Assembly (NCBI GenBank): GCA_964524945.1
Contig: CAZGFN010000005.1
Coordinates: 4,973-68,972, forward strand
Origin: UBA12567 sp964524945
GTDB taxonomy: Bacteria; Planctomycetota; Phycisphaerae; Phycisphaerales; SM1A02
DNA: 64,000 bases
Reading direction: 5' to 3'
Program-made: the position numbers and the translations under genes
The notes under the pieces: model-generated
The model's database searches: none
What the model saw: the letters and a program-made list of their open reading frames with translations, nothing else
Told to the model about the DNA's origin: nothing
Shown: positions 50,882 through 59,554 of the stretch, in pieces
How the letters are laid out: each line of letters starts with the position of its first letter
Numbering within the stretch: the stretch's first letter is position 1

Positions 50882-51805
50882 ATGGTGGATCTCTCCATTG
50901 AATTAGCAGACATGGCTCTGACCTCGCCGCTCATCGGCGCGGCGGGCACCTGTGGCTATGGACAGGAACTCGCCGACATCAACCGCCTGCGTGGGCTGGG
51001 CGCCATCATTACCAAGTCGATCACGCTTGAGCCGCGAGAAGGTAACCCGCCAATGCGGGTGGCCGACTTGCCAGCAGGCATGCTCAACGCCATTGGCCTT
51101 GCCAATGTCGGACTCGATGCGTTCATCTGCGACATCGCGCCATCGCTGCGGGATTTGCCCATTCCAGCCATCGCCTCGGTGGCCGGTGAGTCCATCGACC
51201 AATACGATCAGGTTGTGGCCGCGATGCAGGCCATTACATCGATACGTGCTGTTGAGATCAACATATCGTGTCCCAATACCGATGAGGGGCGTACCTTCGC
51301 CGATTCCCCCGAGGCCTTGCGGGAGTTGCTGGTCGACCTGCGACGTGTGCTCAAGAGCACGACGATGATTGTCAAACTGCCACTGGACTTTGAGAAACCA
51401 TCCATCGCTGCAGAAGTAGCCATCGCCGCTGGTGCCGACGCGCTGACGCTGATCAACACGGTGCCAGGCATGGCCATCGACGTACGATCACGCAAGAGTC
51501 GAATCGGGCGGTGGTCTGGTGGGGTCAGTGGTCGGGGCATTCATCCACTGGCAGTGCGAATGGTGGCCGATGTGTACCGTGACTTGGCCAAGCCCGCTGG
51601 CGTACCCATCATTGGCACCGGGGGCGTGATGCGGTGGCAGGATGCGGCCGAGTTCATCCTTGCTGGGGCGACTGCGGTGGGCATGGGTACGGCGCATTTC
51701 GTGGATCCACGACGCCCCGCCAAGGTGCTCAAGGGATTGCGTCGATGGGCCGCGTCGCAGGGCGTAGACCGCATTTCTTCGCTCGTGGGGCAGTTTGAGG
51801 GCTAA
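50882..51805 (+). CDS. pyrD: Dihydroorotate dehydrogenase, class 1 (PyrD)
   Basis: Oxidises dihydroorotate to orotate in pyrimidine synthesis. It has 307 aa from ATG 50882. Motifs: the FMN lead TSPLIGAAGTCGYG, the class 1 KSITLEPREGNP, LNAIGLANVG, NISCPN with the catalytic Cys130, LTLINTVPGMAIDV, and GRGIHPLAVRMV. Class 1 with Cys is consistent with class 1B, which needs PyrK for NAD; no pyrK is in the window. An earlier in-frame start at 50843 would add 13 residues and overlaps the divergent gene. Confidence 0.94.
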   Translation: MVDLSIELADMALTSPLIGAAGTCGYGQELADINRLRGLGAIITKSITLEPREGNPPMRVADLPAGMLNAIGLANVGLDAFICDIAPSLRDLPIPAIASVAGESIDQYDQVVAAMQAITSIRAVEINISCPNTDEGRTFADSPEALRELLVDLRRVLKSTTMIVKLPLDFEKPSIAAEVAIAAGADALTLINTVPGMAIDVRSRKSRIGRWSGGVSGRGIHPLAVRMVADVYRDLAKPAGVPIIGTGGVMRWQDAAEFILAGATAVGMGTAHFVDPRRPAKVLKGLRRWAASQGVDRISSLVGQFEG

Positions 51806-51927
51806 TTTCCTCCTTTTTTGCTGTAACTCCTGACAGATTCGCCTCTCCGAGACGGACTGGTTGCGGACCGGTTCTGTATTGGCTTGCGCTGGTCCGACCT
51901 CTCACCTCAGCATATTGGACGACCCTC

Positions 51928-53790
51928 ATGAAAAACACAGCATTGGCCTCCGCCACCATTCTTGCCATAACGACGGGGGCATTCGCCGACGTCGTCGTGT
52001 CTTCGTATTCCTCAAGCACGAACTACGAGTTCGAACTTGAGCACATGCCCGACTTCGATCAGGTGCGTGACACCTTGGCCGTCGACGGCAATGGCGACCC
52101 TGGCGGCATGTACTGCGTGCCAACGGCCATCACCAATCTATACGGCTATGCCACCACGCACGGCTTCCCCGGACTTGGCCCCATTGTTGGTGATTGGGAA
52201 GCAGAGGAAGAGTACGACGCGGTCACTGGCGTTATCAGCTGCATGGCCAGCTGGTCGGGGACCACTGGTACTGGCGGGACCTATCACGAGCCTGCCTACT
52301 TGGCAACCATGAACTACGTCAACACGTTTGCGTCTGGTCAACTGACTGTGACTGAGAACCTCGCCACCAACACATCGGGGCCAACGCTTCGCAGCATCGT
52401 GGACAACAATGTCAATGGCGCCATCACCGCCTTCTGCTACGGCATCTACGATGATATCGGCGACGATTTGTGGGGCCGCAAGGTCTTGTCTCGGGCCGGC
52501 GGACATTGTGTGTCCTTCGTCCGTGGATGGCGAAGCGGCAGTGATCAGGAAATCAAGTACATGGATCCTGATGACAGCAGCAACTCAAGCACCCAGTCCG
52601 GCTTTGCTGCTGAGGACTACGACGTAGAGTCCGTCAACTTTGTTAGTCAGAGCAGCGTCTTCTGGGCCAGCTTCTATGGTGATCGCACCGGCAGTCGCAT
52701 CATGCGGACTTCTGGCGGTAAGTATCGCGTCATCGACTCGGTCATCCACATTCGCCCCCGTTCCGGGTACAGCTGGGAGTCCAGCAATCAAAGTTGGGCC
52801 GTCATCTGGCCTGCGTTCATGCACTGGGTACAGGTCCCAAGCCCGATTCCAGGCCCCTTTGGCAGCCGCCCCAAGTCCTTCACACCTGGACCATTCGGCG
52901 GTCGCATGTGGTCGGTCTTTGAGGAGAATCCCAACGTCGTCTACTCGACGCACATGATTACCCAAGAACGCACGACGGTTCAGCTTCCGCATGCGGCTTC
53001 GAAGATCGCTTTCGCTCGCGACCATGCGTTGATGGTTCTTGGCGACAATCGCCTGACTCGCTTGAACCCGTACGACGCGGCTTCTACCGAAAACGCCCCG
53101 CAACCCTACACCGTAGAAATTCCTGCTGGTTACAACTTGATGGCTATGGATGATGCCCATGACGCCATCTGGCTTGCTGGTGCCCAGCGTCGCACGCTTC
53201 TGATGCAGTCAGTCAAGTTGGATACCGGTCCAGTCAACATGGGACTTCCTCAGAGCTGGCCTTCACAGGTTGACGTCGTGGGCATCATGGCCAGCGATCA
53301 GCAGTATTGGACGCTTGGCATCTTGGGATCCGATGGTCGCATCCAACTGTGCAAAGTCGGCAGCGACGATCAACTGCACACGGTCGCTGAGATCTGGACC
53401 GATGGCACGATCCACGGCCTGCAGGCCAACGATGAGGGCGACGTGTTGACCTTTAGCGACAGTGGTATGAAGATGTACCGGGCTGAAGACAACATATGGC
53501 GTGAAGTCACCGATCACCCCTTCGTGAATCGGTCCTTCGGGCCTGACTCGGTCATGAGTACCAGTCGCACCAACTTCAACATTCTTGAGCATGGTGGCGA
53601 TCAATGGCGGCAGATTCGTGACCCTGAGCCTGTCGCGGGCGACACCGATGGCAACGGCATTGTGAACATCGATGACCTCCTGAACCTGCTGAGCAACTTT
53701 GGCAACCAAGGCGGCAGCGGCGACCTCGATGGCAACGGCTGGGTGGACGTCGATGACATGCTCATTCTGCTGAGTAACTGGACTGTGTAG
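51928..53790 (+). CDS. Secreted C39-like cysteine peptidase with C-terminal dockerin repeats
   Basis: 620 aa. A signal peptide ends near AFADVVVSS (residue 21). Residues 55-230 look like a C39/papain-type peptidase: DPGGMYCVPTAITNLYGYA with the likely nucleophile Cys, and GGHCVSFVRGW with the likely His. A six-bladed-looking beta region follows (residues 300-560). The end is a pair of dockerin-type Ca-binding repeats, DTDGNGIVNIDDLLNLLSNF and GDLDGNGWVDVDDMLILLSNW, of the kind widely seen in Phycisphaerae. The pair could bind the cohesin-like protein encoded at 17598-18032. Catalytic identity is inferred from motif order. Confidence 0.8.
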   Translation: MKNTALASATILAITTGAFADVVVSSYSSSTNYEFELEHMPDFDQVRDTLAVDGNGDPGGMYCVPTAITNLYGYATTHGFPGLGPIVGDWEAEEEYDAVTGVISCMASWSGTTGTGGTYHEPAYLATMNYVNTFASGQLTVTENLATNTSGPTLRSIVDNNVNGAITAFCYGIYDDIGDDLWGRKVLSRAGGHCVSFVRGWRSGSDQEIKYMDPDDSSNSSTQSGFAAEDYDVESVNFVSQSSVFWASFYGDRTGSRIMRTSGGKYRVIDSVIHIRPRSGYSWESSNQSWAVIWPAFMHWVQVPSPIPGPFGSRPKSFTPGPFGGRMWSVFEENPNVVYSTHMITQERTTVQLPHAASKIAFARDHALMVLGDNRLTRLNPYDAASTENAPQPYTVEIPAGYNLMAMDDAHDAIWLAGAQRRTLLMQSVKLDTGPVNMGLPQSWPSQVDVVGIMASDQQYWTLGILGSDGRIQLCKVGSDDQLHTVAEIWTDGTIHGLQANDEGDVLTFSDSGMKMYRAEDNIWREVTDHPFVNRSFGPDSVMSTSRTNFNILEHGGDQWRQIRDPEPVAGDTDGNGIVNIDDLLNLLSNFGNQGGSGDLDGNGWVDVDDMLILLSNWTV

Positions 53791-53820
53791 GACTGACGTG
53801 ACAATCCACAATCTCAGCCT

Positions 53821-53848
53821 GCGGCCCCGGTCATTTGACTGGGGCCGC
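53821..53848 (+). terminator. Terminator between the C39-dockerin gene and murD
   Basis: GCGGCCCCGGTCA pairs with TGACTGGGGCCGC (one G-T pair) around a TT loop, followed by GGTGTTTGTGTG. The T-run is poor, so efficiency is uncertain; it could work in both directions. Confidence 0.65.
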
Positions 53849-53871
53849 GGGTGTTTGTGTGTGGGGTGATG

Positions 53872-55125
53872 TCAGGTGGCGCTGACCAACGCTTCGAAGT
53901 GATGCCCACGCGCGCGGAAGTCGGGGAATTGGTCCCAACTGGCGCAGCCGGGACTCAAGAGCAGGATGTCGTGTTCGCCCATGCGAGCGATGGCCGCCTG
54001 CACGGCGCGTTCCAGTGTGCCGCATGCCACTGCGTGGCCACCAGCGGCGTCCGCGAGCGAGGGACCGGTATCGCCAATGGTGTACAGCCCGGCCAGCGTA
54101 GCGGACAACTTGGCGATGGACTCCAAAGGCACCCCTTTGTCATAGCCCCCAGCGATGAGATGGATCGCCATCGCATTGGGGAAGGACGCCACGGCCAGCA
54201 CAGTTGCTTCAGGCGTCGTGGACTTGGAGTCATTGAAGAATCGAGGCGGACTGTGGGGGCCTACTGCACAGAGTCGATGGGGTAAGCCCTGGAAGTCACC
54301 CAGGAGTGTTGCTAGTTCGGACCGTGGCACACCCGTCGCATGGTGCGCCAGTTCGATGGCCATGCCGGCGTTGCGTTGGTTGTGTCGGCCAGGGAGCGAG
54401 AGCTCAACGTTGCTGTCGGGCACATCGTCGCTGCACACATGTATGTCACCGTGGCACTGATACCGAGCGATGGTTTCTTTGCTGTGGACATAGTGCGCAG
54501 CGTTCTGATGCCAGTCGAGGTGGTTGTCTGCGATATTGGTGATGGCTGCAATGGCCGGGGACCAGCCGGGCCATTGGTCGCCATGGGCATTGAGCCAGTG
54601 CAACTGGGCGCTGGACAATTCCAACACGATGTGCGTGTCGTCACCGATGGTGTCCAAGTGGGACAGGAGGCTGCCGCCGATGTTGCCGCCAAGGACCGTG
54701 GGCAGTCCGAGCCGCTTGAGCAGGTGGTGGGTCATCGAGGCAGTCGTTGACTTGCCAGCGGTGCCAGTGATGCCGATACATTGACGTCGATCGAGCTGCT
54801 CGATCAGGATCCTGATTTCGGTGGTCAGCGAGACGCCGGCCTCAGTCGCTGCGGCCAAGAAGGGGTTGTCCCACGGGTGGGGGACGGCGGGGTTGACGAC
54901 GACCACATCGGCCTGGGTGAAGTCCGATACTTCGTGCCGGCCCAGCACCAGCTTGCATGGTGCTGCCCCAAGGGCCTCGATTGAGTCGGCGAGTTGGTGA
55001 GCCTGGCGCAGATCCGTCACGGTGACCTGCGCACCTTGCTGGCAGAGCCATCGGGCGACTCCCACGCCGCCACCAAAGGCGCCCAGCCCCATCACCACCA
55101 CTTGGCTGTCGTGCCACGTCGTCAC
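53872..55125 (-). CDS. murD: UDP-N-acetylmuramoyl-L-alanine:D-glutamate ligase
   Basis: Adds D-Glu to UDP-MurNAc-L-Ala in peptidoglycan precursor synthesis in the cytoplasm. It has 417 aa from GTG 55125. Motifs: the Rossmann-like GLGAFGGGVGVARWL, the ATP loop GITGTAGKSTT (118-128), ELSSAQLHWL, ITNIADNHLDWH, and the C-terminal ligase region (RFFNDSKSTTPEAT, LIAGGYDKGV). There is no in-frame ATG near the front, so GTG is preferred; the frame is open upstream to 55245 but overlaps the divergent gene. With murA in this window it indicates a peptidoglycan pathway. Confidence 0.93.
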   Translation of the reverse strand: MTTWHDSQVVVMGLGAFGGGVGVARWLCQQGAQVTVTDLRQAHQLADSIEALGAAPCKLVLGRHEVSDFTQADVVVVNPAVPHPWDNPFLAAATEAGVSLTTEIRILIEQLDRRQCIGITGTAGKSTTASMTHHLLKRLGLPTVLGGNIGGSLLSHLDTIGDDTHIVLELSSAQLHWLNAHGDQWPGWSPAIAAITNIADNHLDWHQNAAHYVHSKETIARYQCHGDIHVCSDDVPDSNVELSLPGRHNQRNAGMAIELAHHATGVPRSELATLLGDFQGLPHRLCAVGPHSPPRFFNDSKSTTPEATVLAVASFPNAMAIHLIAGGYDKGVPLESIAKLSATLAGLYTIGDTGPSLADAAGGHAVACGTLERAVQAAIARMGEHDILLLSPGCASWDQFPDFRARGHHFEALVSAT

Positions 55126-55154
55126 ACCGCGATGGTACGTACCATGACCGCTCG

Positions 55155-55844
55155 ATGGACGACCAAACGCCCACGCAACCGCAGCATCCGCCCAGTGGAC
55201 GCTCCTCGCTGTCACCCTTGGCGGTGATCGGCGTGGTGTTGGCATCGATCCCGATGTGCGTCCCGGTCAACTTGCTTGGATTCGTGTTTGGGGCCCTTGC
55301 ACTTCGCCGAATCCGCCACTCCGGGGGCGTGATTCGAGGTCGAAATGTCGCACGGGCAGCCATGATCATCGGATTGGTGACCACCATCGGTGGCAGTTGG
55401 GGCTGGATGCGTCTGGGCCAGTGGCAGGAAAAGGCCACCGCTGAGGCGGCTTCTTTATCGGTGAATGGTTTTGTAACCAGTGCCACCGCTGGTGACGTCA
55501 CAGCCGCCATGCAGTGGTGGTCTCCGCAGACCGCGGCTCCCAAGGCTCAAGACGTGCTCGCCTTTGGGAAGGCCATCAATGCGACCTGTGACGTTACGCA
55601 TGTGACGGTCAATGCCATCACTTCGACGACGGGGGGGGACTTCTGGAAGCCTACGATGTCGTTGTGGCTCACGGTCGTGTGCAATGATGGGCAGCAGTGT
55701 CGTGCTTCGGCACGCATTGACCTGATTCCACGTGTCGGTCAGTTGCAACCACAGAGTGGTATTCGTTGGATTGAAGTGACGCTTCCTTCAGGCATGGTGT
55801 CTGTTGGTACGCCTCCGGACGATGCGAGTACCCCAGAACCATGA
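55155..55844 (+). CDS. Two-span membrane protein, DUF4190-like, paralog 1
   Basis: 229 aa. After a Pro-rich N-terminus, two helices (LAVIGVVLASIPMCVPVNLLGFVFGALAL and MIIGLVTTIGGSWGWM) are separated by RRIRHSGG, the layout of small DUF4190-type proteins. Residues 110-215 are a beta-rich soluble part (TCDVTHVTVNAITSTTGG, WLTVVCNDGQQCRASARIDL). The gene overlaps its paralog by 4 bases (ATGA), and its start is 29 bases from the divergent murD start. Role unknown; likely works with the downstream Mla-like genes. Confidence 0.75.
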   Translation: MDDQTPTQPQHPPSGRSSLSPLAVIGVVLASIPMCVPVNLLGFVFGALALRRIRHSGGVIRGRNVARAAMIIGLVTTIGGSWGWMRLGQWQEKATAEAASLSVNGFVTSATAGDVTAAMQWWSPQTAAPKAQDVLAFGKAINATCDVTHVTVNAITSTTGGDFWKPTMSLWLTVVCNDGQQCRASARIDLIPRVGQLQPQSGIRWIEVTLPSGMVSVGTPPDDASTPEP

Positions 55845-56467
55845 CTACGCGACGCCTGAGTCCGTGGGCGATTCTCGCAATGCTGCTGTCCATCGGACTG
55901 TGTCCATTCGTGACCATCGCAGCGATCCCCGCTGGCATGATGGCTCTGCGTGATGTACGGCTCCACGAGCGACGTGGGCGGCGGCTTGCGATCGTAGCCA
56001 TCGTGATCGGGTGCGTTGTCACACCAGTCACGTCCTATGGAGCGTGGTGGTGGAATGGTCATGTTCGTGAGCCACTCATGACCGGCCCGATCGATCTACT
56101 CGCGGCCGGCCAGCGTGGCGATGTGTCGGCGTTTCTCGATGGTTTGGCCGGCGGAGACACGCAAGCCCAGCGGAAGGCCGCGGCCGCTTTTCTTACACGC
56201 CTCACGGCGGTGGTGGGCGTCGTGAAATCGATGCAGCCAGCTGACATGGTCGATGCAGATCAAGATCCGGAGTCTGAATCGGGCGAGGGTTGGACGGTGC
56301 GGGTACCGTACGACGCGATGTTTCAGCATGGGGCCGCACGCCTCACGGCCCGATTTCTACTCAGCACTCCGACTCGGGGATGGGTCACCCGATTTGACAT
56401 GATCAACATTGAATTGCCCAACCAAGAACATCTGGTCTGGCCACCATCCGAAGAGGACACGCCATGA
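55841..56467 (+). CDS. Two-span membrane protein, DUF4190-like, paralog 2
   Basis: 208 aa, homologous in layout to the preceding product: helices WAILAMLLSIGLCPFVTIAAIPAGMMAL and RLAIVAIVIGCVVTPVTSYGAWW, then a soluble domain (YDAMFQHGAARLTARFLLSTPTRGWVTRFDMINIEL). It joins the mlaF-like gene through an ATGA overlap. The duplicate pair may come from tandem duplication and then divergence. Confidence 0.75.
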   Translation: MTTRRLSPWAILAMLLSIGLCPFVTIAAIPAGMMALRDVRLHERRGRRLAIVAIVIGCVVTPVTSYGAWWWNGHVREPLMTGPIDLLAAGQRGDVSAFLDGLAGGDTQAQRKAAAAFLTRLTAVVGVVKSMQPADMVDADQDPESESGEGWTVRVPYDAMFQHGAARLTARFLLSTPTRGWVTRFDMINIELPNQEHLVWPPSEEDTP

Positions 56468-57408
56468 GCGATGTCGTGATCAGTGTGCGGGATCTGGTCA
56501 AGCGGTTTGGCGATCAAACTGTGCTCGATGGTGTCAACATCGAAGTCAATCGTGGAGAGATCGTCATCATCATGGGCGGTAGTGGCTGTGGCAAGTCGAC
56601 CCTGCTGCGGCATATGGTCGGGAGCCTGCAGCCCAATGAGGGTGTGGTTGAGGTGCTTGGGAAAAATCTGGCGACTTTGACCGAAACCGAACTCAACGAT
56701 GTCAAGAAACGCTTTGGCATTCTGTTTCAATCCGGGGCGCTGTTCAATTCGATGACGGTCGCCGACAACGTCGGTCTCATTCTGGAAGAACACACGGATC
56801 TGGACCACTCGATCATCGACATGATGGTCAAGATTAAACTTGAACTTGTGGCGCTGCGGGAAGCGGCGGAGAAGTTTCCAGCGCAGATCAGTGGTGGCAT
56901 GAAGAAGCGAGCAGGTTTGGCTCGGGCCTTGGCGCTGGATCCGGAAATTCTCTTCTACGACGAACCAAGCGCTGGACTTGATCCGGTGACATCGGCATCG
57001 ATCGATCAACTGATGATGGATCTGACGGCTAAACTCGGCGTGGCCAGTGTGGTGGTGACGCACGAGATGGACTCAGCCTTCACGATTGCCGACCGTATGG
57101 TGATGCTGCATCTGGGGCGGGTTCTGCTCGATGGGCCCCGCAAGGATTTTGAAACACTGCGTGATTGGCCAGAGGATCGCCTCGGAGACTTGTCCGACGA
57201 TCAACGACTCATCCGGCAGTTTCTACGAGGTGACCCCGAGGGCCCGTTGACGAATGTCGATCAGGGCAGCGAGAATGCTTATGCGGTTGATCTGCTGGGT
57301 GTCGATAACAGTCGCTTGACTGGAGGCCGCAGCGTACAGTCGACGCGGTCAAGAAAAGGACTGGGTGTGGTTGAATTTTGGAAAGGCCTTCTTGGCCACA
57401 AGTCCTGA
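56464..57408 (+). CDS. ABC transporter ATPase of the MlaF type (lipid transport)
   Basis: 314 aa. Walker A GGSGCGKST (38-46), Q-loop region (FGILFQSGALFNSMT), the signature ISGGMKKRAGLARALALDPE near 141, and Walker B EILFYDEPSAGLDPVTS. GGM rather than GGQ and the SMT motif are typical of MlaF/Ttg2A proteins for phospholipid traffic between membranes. The C-terminal ~60 residues extend the usual ~265-aa length. Coupled to the membrane protein upstream; the MCE gene follows after 19 bases. The permease MlaE is absent here. Confidence 0.9.
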   Translation: MSDVVISVRDLVKRFGDQTVLDGVNIEVNRGEIVIIMGGSGCGKSTLLRHMVGSLQPNEGVVEVLGKNLATLTETELNDVKKRFGILFQSGALFNSMTVADNVGLILEEHTDLDHSIIDMMVKIKLELVALREAAEKFPAQISGGMKKRAGLARALALDPEILFYDEPSAGLDPVTSASIDQLMMDLTAKLGVASVVVTHEMDSAFTIADRMVMLHLGRVLLDGPRKDFETLRDWPEDRLGDLSDDQRLIRQFLRGDPEGPLTNVDQGSENAYAVDLLGVDNSRLTGGRSVQSTRSRKGLGVVEFWKGLLGHKS

Positions 57409-57427
57409 ACGAGGAAAGTGAGACAGC

Positions 57428-58732
57428 ATGTCCGTAGCGAGTCACAGCGCCAACAACGTCAAAGCCGGAGTCTTCGTACTCGTCTCGCTGGCGATCGGTC
57501 TTGCGGTGATTTTCATCCTCGGCGACCTCTGGAACAAACTGTTTGGTCTTCCCGAAACAACCTATCGGGTGTCTTTCACTGTTCGGGATGGTATCGGGCA
57601 TCTCCAGAAGGGAAGCGTGGTCCGAGTGGGGGGTCTCAATGTGGGATCTGTAGAAGGGGTGTCGCTGGATCAAAATCAAGATCCCCTCCTCGGCATTGAT
57701 GTGGTGTTCAGCCTGCCCAGCAATCTGGCCTTGTATTCCAACGCTGAAGCGATGGTGCAGAGCGGGTTGATCAGTTCCAATTCAATGCTTGCCATTTCCT
57801 CAGTTGGCTGGGATGAGTTACATCGACCCGATGGCGCTCCTGGTGCTGCTGGGGTGCGACTTGCCAGCGGGGATCTGCTGGTGGGAACCCCCGCAGAGGG
57901 CATGCTTGGTGCCATGCTTGGGCCAGAAGCCAGCCAGAAACTCGCCAGCACGCTGGATTCCATTGCGGAGGTCACCGAGCGTCTTCGTGTGGACGGCGCC
58001 CTACTGCAGTGGGTGCTTGGTCAGACGGCTGCTGGGGACATGCAGAAATCGCTTGTGAATCTTGAAGGCCTGATGGCCCGCATCAGACTGGATTGGGAAG
58101 GCCAAGATGGGCAGGGCGGGTGGTCCAAGGAGATTACTGCTGTCATGGCCAGCGCCGAAACGCTTGGCAACATCATTGACGTGGTTGACTCCTTTGTGAA
58201 CGAGAACGAGGCCAATTTTCAATCGATCGTGAACAATGCCAACGCGACGATGTATGAAATTGAGTCGACGGCGGTACCCAAATTGACCGAGATGCTCACC
58301 AACGGCGACGAGGCCATCGATGATGCGAGACGTGCGCTCGCTGAAATCGAAGCCCATATTCCGCTGTGGACCGATCGCATCGGGACGCTGCTAGCAGACT
58401 TGAATCTGGCCGCCAAGCAATTGGACCTGCTCTTGCAGGAAGTGCGCAATGCCCCGTGGCGGTTGTTGTATCACCCCAGCGAGCAAGCCGTATCGAATGA
58501 GTTGTTGTACGAGGCATCGCGAAACTTCTTGTTTGGTGCTGCCGATCTCAAGGCGGCTTCGGCCAGTATGGTCCGGCTTGTGAAGGCCCACGATGGTGTG
58601 CCTGGTACAGACGATCGTGACTTTCAGATCGTGCGTGACAATCTCATGAAGTCAGTCCAGCGATATGAGCAGGCGCAGAAGCAGTTCGCCGATATCTTGC
58701 AGGGCAATACGGCCTCGCCGACCACGCCGTGA
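57428..58732 (+). CDS. MlaD-like MCE-domain protein
   Basis: 434 aa. One N-terminal transmembrane helix (VKAGVFVLVSLAIGLAVIFILG, 11-32), then an MCE domain (TYRVSFTVRDGIGHLQKGSVVRVGGLNVGSVEGV), then a long helical part (residues 140-430) with heptad-like repeats. MCE proteins carry lipids between the inner and outer membranes. A good GAAAGTGAG purine site precedes the ATG. The stop overlaps the GTG of the next gene. Without MlaE in the window, the set is partial. Confidence 0.9.
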   Translation: MSVASHSANNVKAGVFVLVSLAIGLAVIFILGDLWNKLFGLPETTYRVSFTVRDGIGHLQKGSVVRVGGLNVGSVEGVSLDQNQDPLLGIDVVFSLPSNLALYSNAEAMVQSGLISSNSMLAISSVGWDELHRPDGAPGAAGVRLASGDLLVGTPAEGMLGAMLGPEASQKLASTLDSIAEVTERLRVDGALLQWVLGQTAAGDMQKSLVNLEGLMARIRLDWEGQDGQGGWSKEITAVMASAETLGNIIDVVDSFVNENEANFQSIVNNANATMYEIESTAVPKLTEMLTNGDEAIDDARRALAEIEAHIPLWTDRIGTLLADLNLAAKQLDLLLQEVRNAPWRLLYHPSEQAVSNELLYEASRNFLFGAADLKAASASMVRLVKAHDGVPGTDDRDFQIVRDNLMKSVQRYEQAQKQFADILQGNTASPTTP

Positions 58733-59547
58733 TCGAACCGTGCCTGATCAAGCAGGCCGACGATCCTCGAATTGAGGTCTTTCGTGATGTGCGGGATCGC
58801 GATCTTCGCGGCCGAGATGGCATCTTTATGGCCGAATCTGAAATGGTCGTCCGGCGATTGCTGCGAACGCCCAGTCAGGTGCACAGCCTGCTGCTCTCAC
58901 CCGAACGCTGTCAACGCATGGCTGATGTGCTTGGCCACCTCCCCTCCGATGTGCCGGTGTATGTGGGGTCTCTTGAGTTGATGGAGGCCGTCGCCGGTTT
59001 TCACATTCATCGCGGCGTGCTGGCGGCGGGGCACCGCCCTTTGGAGTCGCATCTATCGATCGACCGGTTGCTCGAGGCGCTTCCTGACCATGGTCCGTGC
59101 ACGGTGCTTGCAGCGTCGGGGATCAACAACGTCGACAACATGGGCGGACTCTTTCGAACGGCAGCGGCCCTTGGGGTGTCGGGTGTGCTGCTCGGGGATC
59201 GGTGTTGTGATCCGTTGTATCGCAAGGCCATTCGCGTTTCGATGGGGCATGTGCTGTCTGTTCCGTGGGCTGTACACGACGCCATGGTCGAAGGATTGCA
59301 GCGGATCCGAGCGGCAGGCTTTCGACTAGTGGCCGCCGAGACGGGCACTGAGAGTATGCCTCTTGGCCAGTGGCAACGCCACGAACGATCGCTCGTCATC
59401 GTCGGAGCCGAGGGACACGGGCTGTCGCCAGAGGTGCTCGGACAAGTTGACGACATCGTCGAAATTCCAATGGCATCGGGCGTGCCCTCCCTCAACGTCG
59501 TGGTCGCCGCGGGCATCATGCTGTCGCACGAACCCCACCACGATTAA
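58729..59547 (+). CDS. SpoU/TrmH-family RNA 2'-O-methyltransferase
   Basis: Methylates the ribose 2'-OH of rRNA or tRNA using SAM. It has 272 aa, starting at GTG (overlap). The N-terminal substrate-binding domain (ESEMVVRRLLRTPSQV) precedes a trefoil-knot SPOUT catalytic domain: motif 1 INNVDNMGGLFRTAAALGVSG (Asn and Arg), motif 2 SLVIVGAEGHGLS, and motif 3 IPMASGVPSLNVVVAAGIML. The target cannot be read from the sequence. Confidence 0.93.
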   Translation: MIEPCLIKQADDPRIEVFRDVRDRDLRGRDGIFMAESEMVVRRLLRTPSQVHSLLLSPERCQRMADVLGHLPSDVPVYVGSLELMEAVAGFHIHRGVLAAGHRPLESHLSIDRLLEALPDHGPCTVLAASGINNVDNMGGLFRTAAALGVSGVLLGDRCCDPLYRKAIRVSMGHVLSVPWAVHDAMVEGLQRIRAAGFRLVAAETGTESMPLGQWQRHERSLVIVGAEGHGLSPEVLGQVDDIVEIPMASGVPSLNVVVAAGIMLSHEPHHD

Positions 59548-59554
59548 CTGGAGG

